DNA of 64,000 nucleotides from Cupriavidus taiwanensis LMG 19424. GTDB taxonomy: Bacteria; Pseudomonadota; Gammaproteobacteria; Burkholderiales; Burkholderiaceae. Where the stretch lies: assembly GCF_000069785.1 (NCBI RefSeq), contig NC_010530.1, forward strand, positions 862,001 to 926,000. The letters run 5' to 3'. This document shows, in pieces, positions 8,652 through 16,776 of this stretch (position 1 is its first letter; each line of letters opens with the position of its first letter). A model generated the notes under the pieces. The model made no database searches. It had not been told where the DNA came from and worked only from the letters and a program-made list of their open reading frames with translations. Both the position numbers and the translations under genes were made by a program.

Positions 8652-8987
8652 TCAGCTCCCCCGATACGTGCCAAAACTCCACGGCGAACACAGCAGCGGC
8701 ACGTGGTAGTGCTGCGCGGCATCCGCGATGGTAAAGCGTACCGGCACGATGTCGGCAAACACGTCCGGGGTGCGGAAGTAGTCCGCCACCCAGAAGCGCA
8801 GCTCGAACTCGCCGGTGCGCGCCTGCGCCGGCGGCAGCATCGGCGCGTCGGTGCGGCCGTCGTGGTTGGTGCGGGTGCGCGCAAGCAGCCGGGGCGGCTG
8901 CACCGCGACGTCGAACAGCTCGACCTGCATGCCGGCCACCGGGCGGCCCAGCGATACGTCGAGCACGTGGGTGCTGATACCTGCCAT
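8652..8987 (-). CDS. uraH: 5-hydroxyisourate hydrolase (transthyretin-like), cytoplasmic
   Basis: 111 residues, the normal size of the transthyretin-related hydrolase. It starts MAGISTHVLDVSLGRPVAGM and ends with the diagnostic YRGS tetrapeptide (108-111). His7, the Arg in RTRTNHDG and the late HVPLL segment match the active-site pattern. The enzyme hydrolyses 5-hydroxyisourate to OHCU, the second step of urate breakdown. It has no signal peptide, so it should act in the cytoplasm with the OHCU decarboxylase at 12342. It follows the Tat-type paralogue at 9018 on the same strand with a 30-bp gap, presumably in one operon behind the MFS gene. Confidence 0.95.
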   Translation of the reverse strand: MAGISTHVLDVSLGRPVAGMQVELFDVAVQPPRLLARTRTNHDGRTDAPMLPPAQARTGEFELRFWVADYFRTPDVFADIVPVRFTIADAAQHYHVPLLCSPWSFGTYRGS

Positions 8988-9017
8988 GATGCGATCTCTC
9001 CGGGTTGGGCCGCGCGC

Positions 9018-9527
9018 TCAGCTGCCGCGGTAGTAGTTGTAGCTCCACGGCCCGAACAGCACAGGCAGGTGGATGCGCTGGCCGGCGTCGGTGACGCGCA
9101 CGCGCAGCGGGATCTTCGACAGGAACGAAGGCTGCGGCAGGCTGGCCTTGCGCGCGGCGAAGTATTCGTCGGCGTGCAGGATCAGCTCATAGGTCCCGGT
9201 GCGGTAGCTGTCGCCGATCAGCAGCGGCGGCTCGCTGCGGCCATTGGCCGCCAGCGTGACGGTCTGCAGCGGCACGCGCTGCTCATGGTCGATGCGGAAC
9301 ATTTCCACGCGCATGCCGGCGGCCGGGGTGCCATGGTAGGTGTCCAGCGCATGCAGCGTCAGGCGCGGGCTCAGGCCGCCTTGCTGCACCGGCGCGGCGG
9401 TCTGGTTCGGCGCCGGCGCTGCCGGCGTGGCGCCCCAGCTGGCGCCGGCCAGCAGCGCGCCGCCGCCCAGCATCATCGATTGCAGCGCGAAGCGCCGGCG
9501 CGCGGGATCGAGGGTGTGGTCGTCCAT
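9018..9527 (-). CDS. Transthyretin-like 5-hydroxyisourate hydrolase paralogue with Tat signal
   Basis: 169 residues. The N-terminus has a twin-arginine motif (DPARRRFALQ) followed by the hydrophobic stretch SMMLGGGALLAGASWGA, so export by Tat to the periplasm is predicted. After a Pro/Ala linker, residues about 52-169 form a full HIUase domain: LSPRLTLHALDTYHGTPAAGM, SEPPLLIGDSYRTGTYEL and the terminal YNYYRGS. The active-site His and Arg positions are kept, so it may act on 5-hydroxyisourate or a related lactam outside the cytoplasm. The gene lies 1 bp after the MFS stop and 30 bp before the cytoplasmic uraH, so the three are probably one operon. Confidence 0.9.
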   Translation of the reverse strand: MDDHTLDPARRRFALQSMMLGGGALLAGASWGATPAAPAPNQTAAPVQQGGLSPRLTLHALDTYHGTPAAGMRVEMFRIDHEQRVPLQTVTLAANGRSEPPLLIGDSYRTGTYELILHADEYFAARKASLPQPSFLSKIPLRVRVTDAGQRIHLPVLFGPWSYNYYRGS

Positions 9528-9528
9528 T

Positions 9529-10878
9529 TCAGGCTCCTTGACGGGCGGTCTTGCCGCGCAGTTGGCGGATGCCCACCAGCACCAGCACTGCGGCCAGCAC
9601 TTCGATCACTGCCACCAGGTACAGCCCGGAGGTGAGCTTGCCGGTGGCGTTCTTGACCAGTCCCATCACGTACGGGGCACCAAAGCCGGCCAGGTTGGCC
9701 ACCGAGTTGATCAGGGCCACGCCCACCGCGGCGGCGCTGCCGGCCAGGTAACGGTTGGGCAGCTGCCAGAACACCGGGATCGCGCTCATGGTGCCGACCA
9801 GCGCGGCAGTCATCGCCAGCAGCGCGATCACCGGCGACAGCACCTGCGCCCCCAGCAGCACCGCCAGCACGGCCATGGCGCCGCCGCCGACCAGCGCCGC
9901 GCCGCTGAAGTGCCAGCGCACTTCATTGCGGCGGTCGGAATGCGCGCCGTTGAGGATCATGCCGGCGGCGCCGCACAGGTAGGCCACCGCGGCAATCCAG
10001 CCCACCGCCATCGGCGTGGTGAAGCCCACGTCCTTGATGATGGTCGGGATCCAGAAGGTCAGCGTCGAGTTGGCGCACAGCAGGCAGAAGAAGATCGCGA
10101 TCAGCAGCCACACCTTGGGGTTGGTGAAGAGCGTGCGCCAGTCGTGGCCGCGCTCGCCCATGGCGGCGTTGTCGCGCTTGAGCGCGTCGTGCACCACGCG
10201 CTTCTCGGCGTCGGACAGCCAGCGCGCCTGCTCGGGCTTGTCGGTCATGTAGAACCAGGCAAAGATGCCGGCCAGCACCGAGGGGATGCCTTCCAGGATG
10301 AACAGCCACTGCCAGCCGTGCATGCCGTTAACACCCGCCATGCCGGTCATGATCCAGCCCGCCAGCGGGCCGCCCAGCACGCCGGCGATGGCCGACGCCG
10401 ACATGAAGGTGCCGAAGGCGCGCGCGCGGCGCTGCGACGGGTACCAGTACGTCAGGTACAGGATCACGCCGGGGTAGAAGCCGGCCTCGAACGCGCCCAG
10501 CAGGAAGCGCAGGATATAGAACTGCGTGGGCGTGGTGACGTAGCTCTGCAGCATGCAGATCACCCCCCAGCAGATGGTGATGCGCATGATCGTCTTCTTG
10601 GCGCCGATCTTCTGCAGCAGCATGTTCGACGGCACTTCGAAGAAGAAGTAGCCGAGGAAGAAGATGCCCGCGCCCAGCCCGTACACGGCTTCGCTGAAGC
10701 GCAGCGCGTCCAGCATCTGCAGCTTGGCGAAGCCGATGTTGACGCGGTCCAGCCACGCCAGCACCCACAGCACCCCCAGGAAGGGCAGCAGGCGCCAGGT
10801 AACCTTGCGGTAGACGCTGTCCTCGGCGTCTTCGGCGGTGCCGGCGAATACCGGGACCCCTTGTTTCGTGATCGACAT
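9529..10878 (-). CDS. MFS transporter, anion:cation symporter (ACS) type, of the urate cluster
   Basis: 449 residues and twelve membrane segments. The N-terminal [32 protein letters not shown] is the signature of the ACS family (hexuronate, phthalate and tartrate carriers), proton-coupled importers of organic anions. The chosen ATG at 10878 has AGGAGACATC in front; an earlier GTG would add 50 non-conserved residues. It is the first gene of the minus-strand unit that includes both HIUase paralogues and is divergent from the LysR gene. Its position suggests uptake of urate, allantoin or a related purine product; this is inferred from context. Confidence 0.88.
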   Translation of the reverse strand: MSITKQGVPVFAGTAEDAEDSVYRKVTWRLLPFLGVLWVLAWLDRVNIGFAKLQMLDALRFSEAVYGLGAGIFFLGYFFFEVPSNMLLQKIGAKKTIMRITICWGVICMLQSYVTTPTQFYILRFLLGAFEAGFYPGVILYLTYWYPSQRRARAFGTFMSASAIAGVLGGPLAGWIMTGMAGVNGMHGWQWLFILEGIPSVLAGIFAWFYMTDKPEQARWLSDAEKRVVHDALKRDNAAMGERGHDWRTLFTNPKVWLLIAIFFCLLCANSTLTFWIPTIIKDVGFTTPMAVGWIAAVAYLCGAAGMILNGAHSDRRNEVRWHFSGAALVGGGAMAVLAVLLGAQVLSPVIALLAMTAALVGTMSAIPVFWQLPNRYLAGSAAAVGVALINSVANLAGFGAPYVMGLVKNATGKLTSGLYLVAVIEVLAAVLVLVGIRQLRGKTARQGA

Positions 10879-11271
10879 GATGTCTCCTGTCTTGTGGTGT
10901 TCTGCCAGGCCAGGCCTAGCGGCGGTGCCATGCGGTCCGCCGGGTTGGGAGCAAGTATAAGAATGGCCCGCCGAAGCGAAACGAGGAGGCTGGTATAGGC
11001 CCCATAGCAGCGTCGATATGGGCCGCAATCCCTTGCACGGTGCGGGTTTGCGGGCATCCGGGGCGGACGCTGACGGACCTATGGATTACCCTGAGCGGCG
11101 CGTTGCGAGGATGCCCGCGCCGGCGCTTGTGCGGGTTCCACCGGTTGCCGTGCGGTGCGCGACACGCTACAAAGTCGGCATTGCCGGGCGTGCCAGTCCG
11201 CCGCGGGCGGCGGCCGCCGCACCTGGCATGCCATCACTTCATGCTCTCTCTATTGCTGCCACGGACCCGAT
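10879..11271. other. Regulatory interval between the MFS/uraH unit and LysR
   Basis: About 390 bases with no credible gene. They carry both divergent promoters and the inverted repeat CCCATA-N10-TATGGG (11001-11022). An AGTATAAGAATGG stretch near 10955 is the most AT-rich part and may hold a -10 element for one direction. Confidence 0.5.
11001..11022. promoter_or_regulatory. Candidate LysR binding dyad in the urate cluster
   Basis: CCCATA at 11001-11006 and TATGGG at 11017-11022 form a perfect 6-bp dyad with a 10-base spacer, within a slightly longer imperfect one (GGCCCCATA/TATGGGCC). It lies between the divergent MFS and LysR genes, where LysR proteins normally bind. No binding evidence exists. 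Confidence 0.4.
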
Positions 11272-12216
11272 ATGATTCGCGCCGACGACCCGTTCGACAC
11301 CTACCTGCTGCGCGTGCTGTGCATCCTGATCGCCGAGCAAAGCGTGTCGCGCACGGCAATCCGGCTGAACCAGTCGCAGCCGGCCATCAGCGCCGCGCTC
11401 AAGCGCCTGCGCGCAATCTTCAACGACCCGCTGCTGACGCGCGAGAAGAACGTGATGGTGCCGACCGAGCGGGCGCTGCAGCTGGCGCGCAATGCGCAGG
11501 CTGCGCTCAGCGCGCTGGACAACCTGCTGGTCTCGGACGACCGCTTCGATCCGGCCACCACCGAGCAGAGCTTCGTGGTGGCGATGCCGGACTACCTGGC
11601 GCCGCCGTTCTTTGCGCATGTGGTGCGCGCCATGCGCCGTGCCGCGCCGCATGCGCGGCTGTCGGCGCTGCCGCTCGGGGCCACCTTTGACTATGAGCAG
11701 GCGCTGTCGGCCGGGGCGGTCGATATCGTGATCGGCAACTGGCCCAATCCGCCCGAGCACCTGCACCTGTCGGTGCTGCTGGAAGACGAGGTAGTATGCG
11801 TGGTGGCGCAGGACAGCGTGCACGCGCAGCCCGGCAAGTTCACCGCGCAGGCCTACCTGGGCGCGTCGCATATCGTGCCGACGCCGTATTCGCGAGACCA
11901 GCGCGGCCTGGTCGACGCGGGCCTGAGCACCATGCGCGTGCACCGCGACAACCGGGTCAGCTGTCCTTACTTCAACCTCGCGCCCAGCCTGATCCCTGGC
12001 ACCGACCTGATCCTGACCACCGCACGCCACTTCGCCAACTACCATGCGCAGTATGTGCCGCTGGCGGTGCTGGAGCCGCCCATCGAGTTCCCCTTCATGC
12101 GCTTCTACCAGCTGTGGCATCCGTCGCGCCACCGCTCGGCCGCGCACGTGTGGCTGCGCGGCATGCTGACCGCGGCCTCGCAGGAACTGCGCGACCTGCG
12201 CGACATGCCTCGCTAG
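11272..12216 (+). CDS. LysR-family transcriptional regulator of the urate cluster
   Basis: 314 residues. The winged helix lies near residues 5-65, with recognition-helix region SRTAIRLNQSQPAISAALKRLR, and the rest is the periplasmic-binding-like effector domain. The N-terminus matches the NodD/LeuO-like LysR branch (DPFDTYLLRVLCILIAEQSVSRTA). An upstream in-frame GTG would add 39 residues without LysR similarity, so the ATG at 11272 is preferred. It is flanked by the divergent MFS-uraH unit and, 125 bp downstream on its own strand, by uraD. It probably activates both when a purine intermediate is present. Confidence 0.9.
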   Translation: MIRADDPFDTYLLRVLCILIAEQSVSRTAIRLNQSQPAISAALKRLRAIFNDPLLTREKNVMVPTERALQLARNAQAALSALDNLLVSDDRFDPATTEQSFVVAMPDYLAPPFFAHVVRAMRRAAPHARLSALPLGATFDYEQALSAGAVDIVIGNWPNPPEHLHLSVLLEDEVVCVVAQDSVHAQPGKFTAQAYLGASHIVPTPYSRDQRGLVDAGLSTMRVHRDNRVSCPYFNLAPSLIPGTDLILTTARHFANYHAQYVPLAVLEPPIEFPFMRFYQLWHPSRHRSAAHVWLRGMLTAASQELRDLRDMPR

Positions 12217-12341
12217 CGGTATCGGTTTCTGTTATGCGATCTATAGGGCGCGGGCTCTCGCCGCTGCGGCGGGGCGTTCCTATACTCGGCCCCGTATCCA
12301 ACGATTGCCCCTCTGCGGGAATCCCTACGGGAGAAGCATCC

Positions 12342-12860
12342 ATGTCTCAACCCCTCGACCTGGCGTCGGTCAACGCCCTGGACGAAGCGGCCTTTGCCGA
12401 GGCTTTCGGCAGCGTGTTCGAACACTTTCCGCAGGCCGCGGCAGGCGCCTGGGCGCAGCGGCCGTTCGCCTCGGCGGCGGCATTGCATGGCGCGATGATG
12501 GATGTGGTGCGCAAGCTCGATGCGCCGCGCCAGCGCGATTTCCTCAACCTGCACCCGCAGCTGTCGGCGCGCAATATCCGCGCGGGCACGATGACGGCCG
12601 ACTCCAACGCCGAGCAGAAGAGCGCCGGCCTGGATGCGATGTCGCGGCAGCAAGAGGACGCGCTGGACCAGCTCAACGCGGATTACCAGGCCCGGCACGG
12701 CTTCCCGTTCATCATCTGCGTGCGCCACTACACCCGCGAAGGCATCTTTGCCGCGTTCGAGCGCCGCATCGGCCGCAGCACGCAGCTGGAACTGGACGAG
12801 GCGCTGGCCCAGATCGCGGCCATCACGCGCGGGCGGCTGGCGGCGCGCCTGGCCCGCTGA
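12342..12860 (+). CDS. uraD: 2-oxo-4-hydroxy-4-carboxy-5-ureidoimidazoline (OHCU) decarboxylase
   Basis: 172 residues, the usual length. Typical features are FGSVFEHFPQAAAGAWAQRPF (residues 22-42, with the catalytic-region His), DFLNLHPQLSAR and GFPFIICVRHYTREGI. The enzyme converts OHCU to S-allantoin, the third step of urate breakdown after urate oxidase and HIUase. The start is set by the ACGGGAGAAGCATCC leader. No urate oxidase gene is in the window, so step one must be encoded elsewhere. It ends 9 bp from the convergent membrane-protein gene. Confidence 0.95.
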   Translation: MSQPLDLASVNALDEAAFAEAFGSVFEHFPQAAAGAWAQRPFASAAALHGAMMDVVRKLDAPRQRDFLNLHPQLSARNIRAGTMTADSNAEQKSAGLDAMSRQQEDALDQLNADYQARHGFPFIICVRHYTREGIFAAFERRIGRSTQLELDEALAQIAAITRGRLAARLAR

Positions 12861-12869
12861 GCGCGAGCG

Positions 12870-13535
12870 CTAGCCGAAGGCCTCGAGGCCCAGCGCCAGC
12901 AGCCCCACCAGCATGAGGCTGAGGGCCCAGACCGCTTCCAGGTTGAACCAGCTACGCGAGACCAAGTGCAGCCCGAGGTGGCGGTAGACCAGCCAGGCCA
13001 TGCCGCCGCCCGCGGCCAGCATGGCCATGGTATGGAGCATGGCGACGGCCAGCGCCATGCCAAGATTGGCAGTAGCCAGCGTGGCGGCCGCCAGGTGCCC
13101 CGGCTCGTCATCGGCCCGGCACAGGCCGAGGTAGACCGGCACCAGCATCAGTCCGGCGCCATGCGCGATCGCCACCGCGAACGACCATAGCGCCAGGCGC
13201 GATGGCGCGATGCGTACCAGTGCCCGCGGGTGCCCGCGCCGGAACAGCAGCGCGATGCCGCATCCGACAAGCAGCACGCTTGCGCCGATGCGGATCTGCG
13301 CCTGCCAGGCGACCAGTGCCGCCAGCATGCCGAACGGCAGCGTCACCGCCAGCACCGCCAGTGCATGTCCCGCCGCCAGAACACCCAGCGCGGCCACCAG
13401 CGCGCGGCTGCTGCGCGCGAGCAGCCCGTTCGATACCGCCAGCGGCCATCCCATCGCCGGGTTGATGCCGTGATAGAGCCCGCTGGCCAGCACCGCCGAC
13501 CACAGGCCCAGCTGTTCCCAGGCGTGACCCGTCAA
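12870..13535 (-). CDS. Multi-pass membrane protein coupled to the SBP56-type gene
   Basis: 221 residues with six or seven hydrophobic segments and little soluble sequence. Recognisable blocks are GLYHGINPAMGWPLAV near the N-terminus and AIAHGAGLMLVPVYLGLCRADDEPG in the middle; both His-containing blocks lie at membrane edges. I cannot assign a function. The proposed TTG start overlaps the stop of the SBP56-type gene (TTGA, 13532-13535), which implies translational coupling. An in-frame GTG at 13493 is an alternative. The partner gene suggests a role in sulfur-compound oxidation, metal supply or electron transfer from it. Confidence 0.65.
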   Translation of the reverse strand: MTGHAWEQLGLWSAVLASGLYHGINPAMGWPLAVSNGLLARSSRALVAALGVLAAGHALAVLAVTLPFGMLAALVAWQAQIRIGASVLLVGCGIALLFRRGHPRALVRIAPSRLALWSFAVAIAHGAGLMLVPVYLGLCRADDEPGHLAAATLATANLGMALAVAMLHTMAMLAAGGGMAWLVYRHLGLHLVSRSWFNLEAVWALSLMLVGLLALGLEAFG

Positions 13536-14938
13536 GCCCTGGCCGAGGGATAGCAAAACGAATCGGTCGAGCAGTCGCCGCCTTCCAGCCGGATCTGGTG
13601 CGCGCGGTAGCCTTCCGGAAACTCGACCCAGTAATCGTCGGCCAGTGTCAGGCCACCGTCCGGTCCCGCCTTTGCCATCACCTGCGCGCCGGGAATGCCG
13701 TCGGGGTAGAACTGCTGGTCCCAGGTGGAGTACAGCGAGTTGGTCCAGTAGACGCGCTGGCCGTCGCGGCTGATCTCCACCATCTGCGGGCCGCCGGCGA
13801 AGGGCTTGCCGTTCGGGTGCGGGGTGCGGCGGACAATGCCGCCGAGATGCACCGAGCCCGCGAGCCGGGGCTTGCGCGGATCGGTGACGTCGTACTGGCG
13901 CATCTCGCCCGTGCCCCAGCACGACACATAGAGGAACTTGTCGTCCAGCGACAGATCGATGTCGGTCACCAGCGGCGGCACCGCGCCGAAGCCTTGCAGC
14001 AGCGGCGGAAGCTGGCTTGCGTCGGCAGCTTCGGCGGGGATCGTCGCCGTCTTTTCGGCGTGGAACTTGCCGCCTTCGCGCCACCACGTCCAGATCGAGC
14101 CTTCCAGGTTGGTGGTGTCGACCACCACGCCGACGAAGCCGTACTCGCGCACCGGATCATGCGCGGGCCGCACTTCCAGCGCCATCTGGTGATTCGCGCC
14201 CAGGTCGATGGTCTGCACGTTGCGGCGCGCGCGCAGGTCCCAGAAATGCAGCTTGTGGCCGTAGCGGTTGCCGAGCAGGTCCTCGGGCACCAGGCCGTTC
14301 TCGAACTGCGGCGGCAGGGCCCATTCGCTCGACACCATGTAGTCGCGCGGCAGGTTCCACCAGAAGTCGTAGTGCTTCTGCTGTTCGCCGCGGTCGATCT
14401 CCCAGCGGCCCAGCACCTCGAAGGTCTCGCAGTCCACGATGAAGATGCCGGGCGCGCCGTCCGTGCCGTCCGCGCCGCCGCCGCCCAGCGTGCTGACATA
14501 GATGCCTTCCGGCCCGCAATGCACCGTATGCGGCCGCGAATAGCCGGTCTTGCGGAAAATCTCCTCTGGCTCGACGATCTTGTGGATGCGCGCCTGGGTC
14601 GGATGCGGCTTGGTGTCGACGATATACAGGCGCGACGAGCGCATCCCCGGAATGATCAGGTAGCGCCGCTCCAGGAACGCATGGCCGGTCAGCGGCGACA
14701 GCGCCGACGAACAGGCGTTCCAGCCGAAGTGATGGAGTTCATCGCCCTTGTGCGTCATCGGCACGGTATGCACCACCTGGCTGTAGGTCGGCGATCCGGG
14801 CTTGACGTCGATCACCGCGAGCGCGTCGGGCTGCGTGCCGTCGGGGCTCAGCAGCACCGTGTAGGCGAAGGATTCCGCTGGCGCGTGGATCGCTAGCTCC
14901 GGCGAGGCGTGAAACGTCGGATCTGGCCGCATGTTCAT
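13532..14938 (-). CDS. Selenium-binding protein SBP56 / methanethiol oxidase family
   Basis: 468 residues over the full length of the family (seven-bladed propeller). Diagnostic parts are KGDELHHFGWNACSSA (His69, His70, Cys76), SRPHTVHCGPEGIYVS, HYDFWWNLPRDYMVSSEW, YVSCWGTGEMRQYDV and the final GGDCSTDSFCY. Bacterial members such as MtoX oxidise methanethiol to formaldehyde, H2S and H2O2, probably with copper. No Sec or Tat signal is obvious, unlike periplasmic MtoX. The known mtoX neighbours (SCO1-like, MauG-like) are missing; a membrane protein follows instead, overlapping by four bases. GGAGGGG ends 7 bases before the ATG. Confidence 0.88.
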   Translation of the reverse strand: MNMRPDPTFHASPELAIHAPAESFAYTVLLSPDGTQPDALAVIDVKPGSPTYSQVVHTVPMTHKGDELHHFGWNACSSALSPLTGHAFLERRYLIIPGMRSSRLYIVDTKPHPTQARIHKIVEPEEIFRKTGYSRPHTVHCGPEGIYVSTLGGGGADGTDGAPGIFIVDCETFEVLGRWEIDRGEQQKHYDFWWNLPRDYMVSSEWALPPQFENGLVPEDLLGNRYGHKLHFWDLRARRNVQTIDLGANHQMALEVRPAHDPVREYGFVGVVVDTTNLEGSIWTWWREGGKFHAEKTATIPAEAADASQLPPLLQGFGAVPPLVTDIDLSLDDKFLYVSCWGTGEMRQYDVTDPRKPRLAGSVHLGGIVRRTPHPNGKPFAGGPQMVEISRDGQRVYWTNSLYSTWDQQFYPDGIPGAQVMAKAGPDGGLTLADDYWVEFPEGYRAHQIRLEGGDCSTDSFCYPSARA

Positions 14939-15192
14939 GGTGAGCCCCTCCCTGGTCCTGGCGGACCTTGCGACATCGCCGGTACGTCACCTGGCGCGTG
15001 GCCGAGTGCGCGGCAAGCCTACTTAGCCTAGGTCGTTCTGCATGCCGAGTCAAAGCCGCGCGTGCCGCGGCGCATGCGGTGGATTCACGCGGATTCACGC
15101 GGGCGGAAGGGCTGGTTTGCGAAATACAGATTGTCGGAAACACGCGGATCGCGCAGAAAGGAGGCTTGATCAAGCAAAGGGAAATCCGGGCG

Positions 15193-15609
15193 ATGGACGC
15201 GGCAATGGCAGCAGGCAGGGGCGAGGCATACAGCCTCGATAATCCGGCACTGGAGAGTATCGGGGTCAGGATCACCCGGTGGCGCGACGACTACGTCGAG
15301 CTGGAATTGCCGCTGGCGGCCAATATGCTGAACCGCAGCCGCGTCGTGCACGGCGGCACGATCTGCACCCTGCTCGATGCGGCCACCGGCTATGCCGGCC
15401 TCTACTCGGCGCCCGGCGAAGACCCGCGGCACGCGGTCACGCTGTCGCTGACCTCGAACTTCCTCAGCAACGGCACCGGCGGGCTGCTGACAGCGAAAGG
15501 CATGGTTGATCGCCGCGGGCGTTCGATCTTCTTTTCGCGCGCCGAGGTGTGGCTCGATGGCGAACTGCTGGTGGCAACCGGCGTTGCCACGATGAAGTAC
15601 CTAAAGTAG
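15193..15609 (+). CDS. PaaI-type hotdog-fold thioesterase
   Basis: 138 residues. The hotdog core reads RVVHGGTICTLLDAATGYAGLYSA (HGG motif and following helix), VTLSLTSNFLSNGTGGLLTAKGMVDRRGRSIFFSRAEVW. These enzymes hydrolyse acyl-CoA thioesters in the cytoplasm. The frame is open upstream to 14968, but the sequence before residue 1 is not conserved. A TTG at 15166 sits only one base after AAAGGAGG, too close to be used, so the ATG at 15193 with AAAGGGA before it is preferred, though not certain. The gene is divergent from the SBP56 gene and converges with the AraC gene 10 bp away. Confidence 0.85.
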   Translation: MDAAMAAGRGEAYSLDNPALESIGVRITRWRDDYVELELPLAANMLNRSRVVHGGTICTLLDAATGYAGLYSAPGEDPRHAVTLSLTSNFLSNGTGGLLTAKGMVDRRGRSIFFSRAEVWLDGELLVATGVATMKYLK

Positions 15610-15619
15610 GTGTCTTGCC

Positions 15620-16615
15620 TCAGGCGCCGTCCTGGCGCCAGCGCGTCGGCGACTTGCCGAACTGCGTGGCGAACCAGCGCGAGAATGCGCTCGGTTCGGA
15701 AAAACCCAGCAACGTGGCGACCTGCGCCAGCGGCCGCCGCGGATCCTGCAGATGGCGTTGCGCCAGCTCGCGGCGCACGTCATTGACCAGCGCGGAGAAG
15801 GTCTGGCCATCCTGTTCCAGCTGGCGCTGCAGGGTGCGCGGGCTGGTGCCGAGGCTTTGCGCGACCTGTTCCACCGCACCGCGACCGCGCGGCAGCAACT
15901 GGTTGAGTGTGCGCCGCACCTCCGCTGCGATGGGCTTGCCGGCGCCGGGCTGCAGGTCGAGGAAGCCCCGCGCGTAGCCGGCCAGGCTGGCATCGGCCAG
16001 GGGATTGACGCGGTCCAGGTCAGCGCTGGCAAGCACCAGCCCGTCGAAGTCCGCACCAAATTCGATGCGGGGGCCGAACAGGCGCCGGTGGATGCGCAGG
16101 TCGGCCGGCGCCGCGTGCGCGAAATGCACGCTGTGCGGCATCCACGACTCGCCCAGGATGGCGCGGATCAGGCTGTGCAAGGCGGCCACGGTCAGTTCCA
16201 TGGCCTGCCTGCCGGGCTGTTGCCGGCCGGTCTGCAGCGTCACGTGCAGCACCGCGACACCGGGATGCTCGGCGACCAGGATGGAGACGGAGTCGCTGAG
16301 CCAGTGGCGGTAGCGCTCGATCTCGGCCAGCGCATCGCGCAGCGTGGGCTGGTGCTGCAACAGCAGGCTGACCGGACCGAAGTCTGACAGGCGCCACGAT
16401 TCCCCCACCATCAGGCCAAGCGAATGGCAGCGCGTCTCGCGCGCCGAGGCCTCCAGCACTTCCGCCAGGCGCTGTTCGGGGATGCGCAGGTCGGGCGTGT
16501 ACAGGCACGCCTGGTCCAGGCCGGCCCGGGCCACCATCCGCACCGGATCCAGGCCCGCGCCCCGGGCAATGCCCAGGTATTTGGTCAGCGATGCGCTGCG
16601 AACAAGGACGGTCAT
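15620..16615 (-). CDS. AraC-family regulator with AraC-type arabinose-binding-like N-terminal domain
   Basis: 331 residues. The N-terminal 200 residues fit the OruR/ArgR-like ligand domain (PF12625 type): SLTKYLGIARGAGLDPVRMVARAGL ... LGLMVGESWRLSDFGPVSLLLQHQPTLRDAL. The C-terminal 100 residues hold two helix-turn-helix units, VEQVAQSLGTSPRTLQRQLEQDG and LAQVATLLGFSEPSAFSRWF. ATG 16615 is chosen; a longer frame upstream adds 25 weak residues. The gene is divergent from the quinone oxidoreductase gene at 16777, and therefore probably regulates the qor-TauD-BKACE-Bug unit. Confidence 0.9.
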   Translation of the reverse strand: MTVLVRSASLTKYLGIARGAGLDPVRMVARAGLDQACLYTPDLRIPEQRLAEVLEASARETRCHSLGLMVGESWRLSDFGPVSLLLQHQPTLRDALAEIERYRHWLSDSVSILVAEHPGVAVLHVTLQTGRQQPGRQAMELTVAALHSLIRAILGESWMPHSVHFAHAAPADLRIHRRLFGPRIEFGADFDGLVLASADLDRVNPLADASLAGYARGFLDLQPGAGKPIAAEVRRTLNQLLPRGRGAVEQVAQSLGTSPRTLQRQLEQDGQTFSALVNDVRRELAQRHLQDPRRPLAQVATLLGFSEPSAFSRWFATQFGKSPTRWRQDGA

Positions 16616-16776
16616 GGGGCTGCCGCGAGAGTGGGTGGGGGCGTCGGTCGTGTCCGTCGTCAATTGGCAAATCCTGGCGCGATCGGTCAAGGGGCCTGCG
16701 GCCCGGCTGTCTCACAATCGACTGCGCCGCGCCAATGATAGCGGCGCGGGCAGGACACCACAATCAGGAGACAGCC

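Noticed and set aside
12870..14087. Single 405-residue membrane protein extending through the SBP56-type gene
   Set aside because: The upstream half overlaps a well-conserved gene in another frame; only the part from about 13535 has membrane segments.
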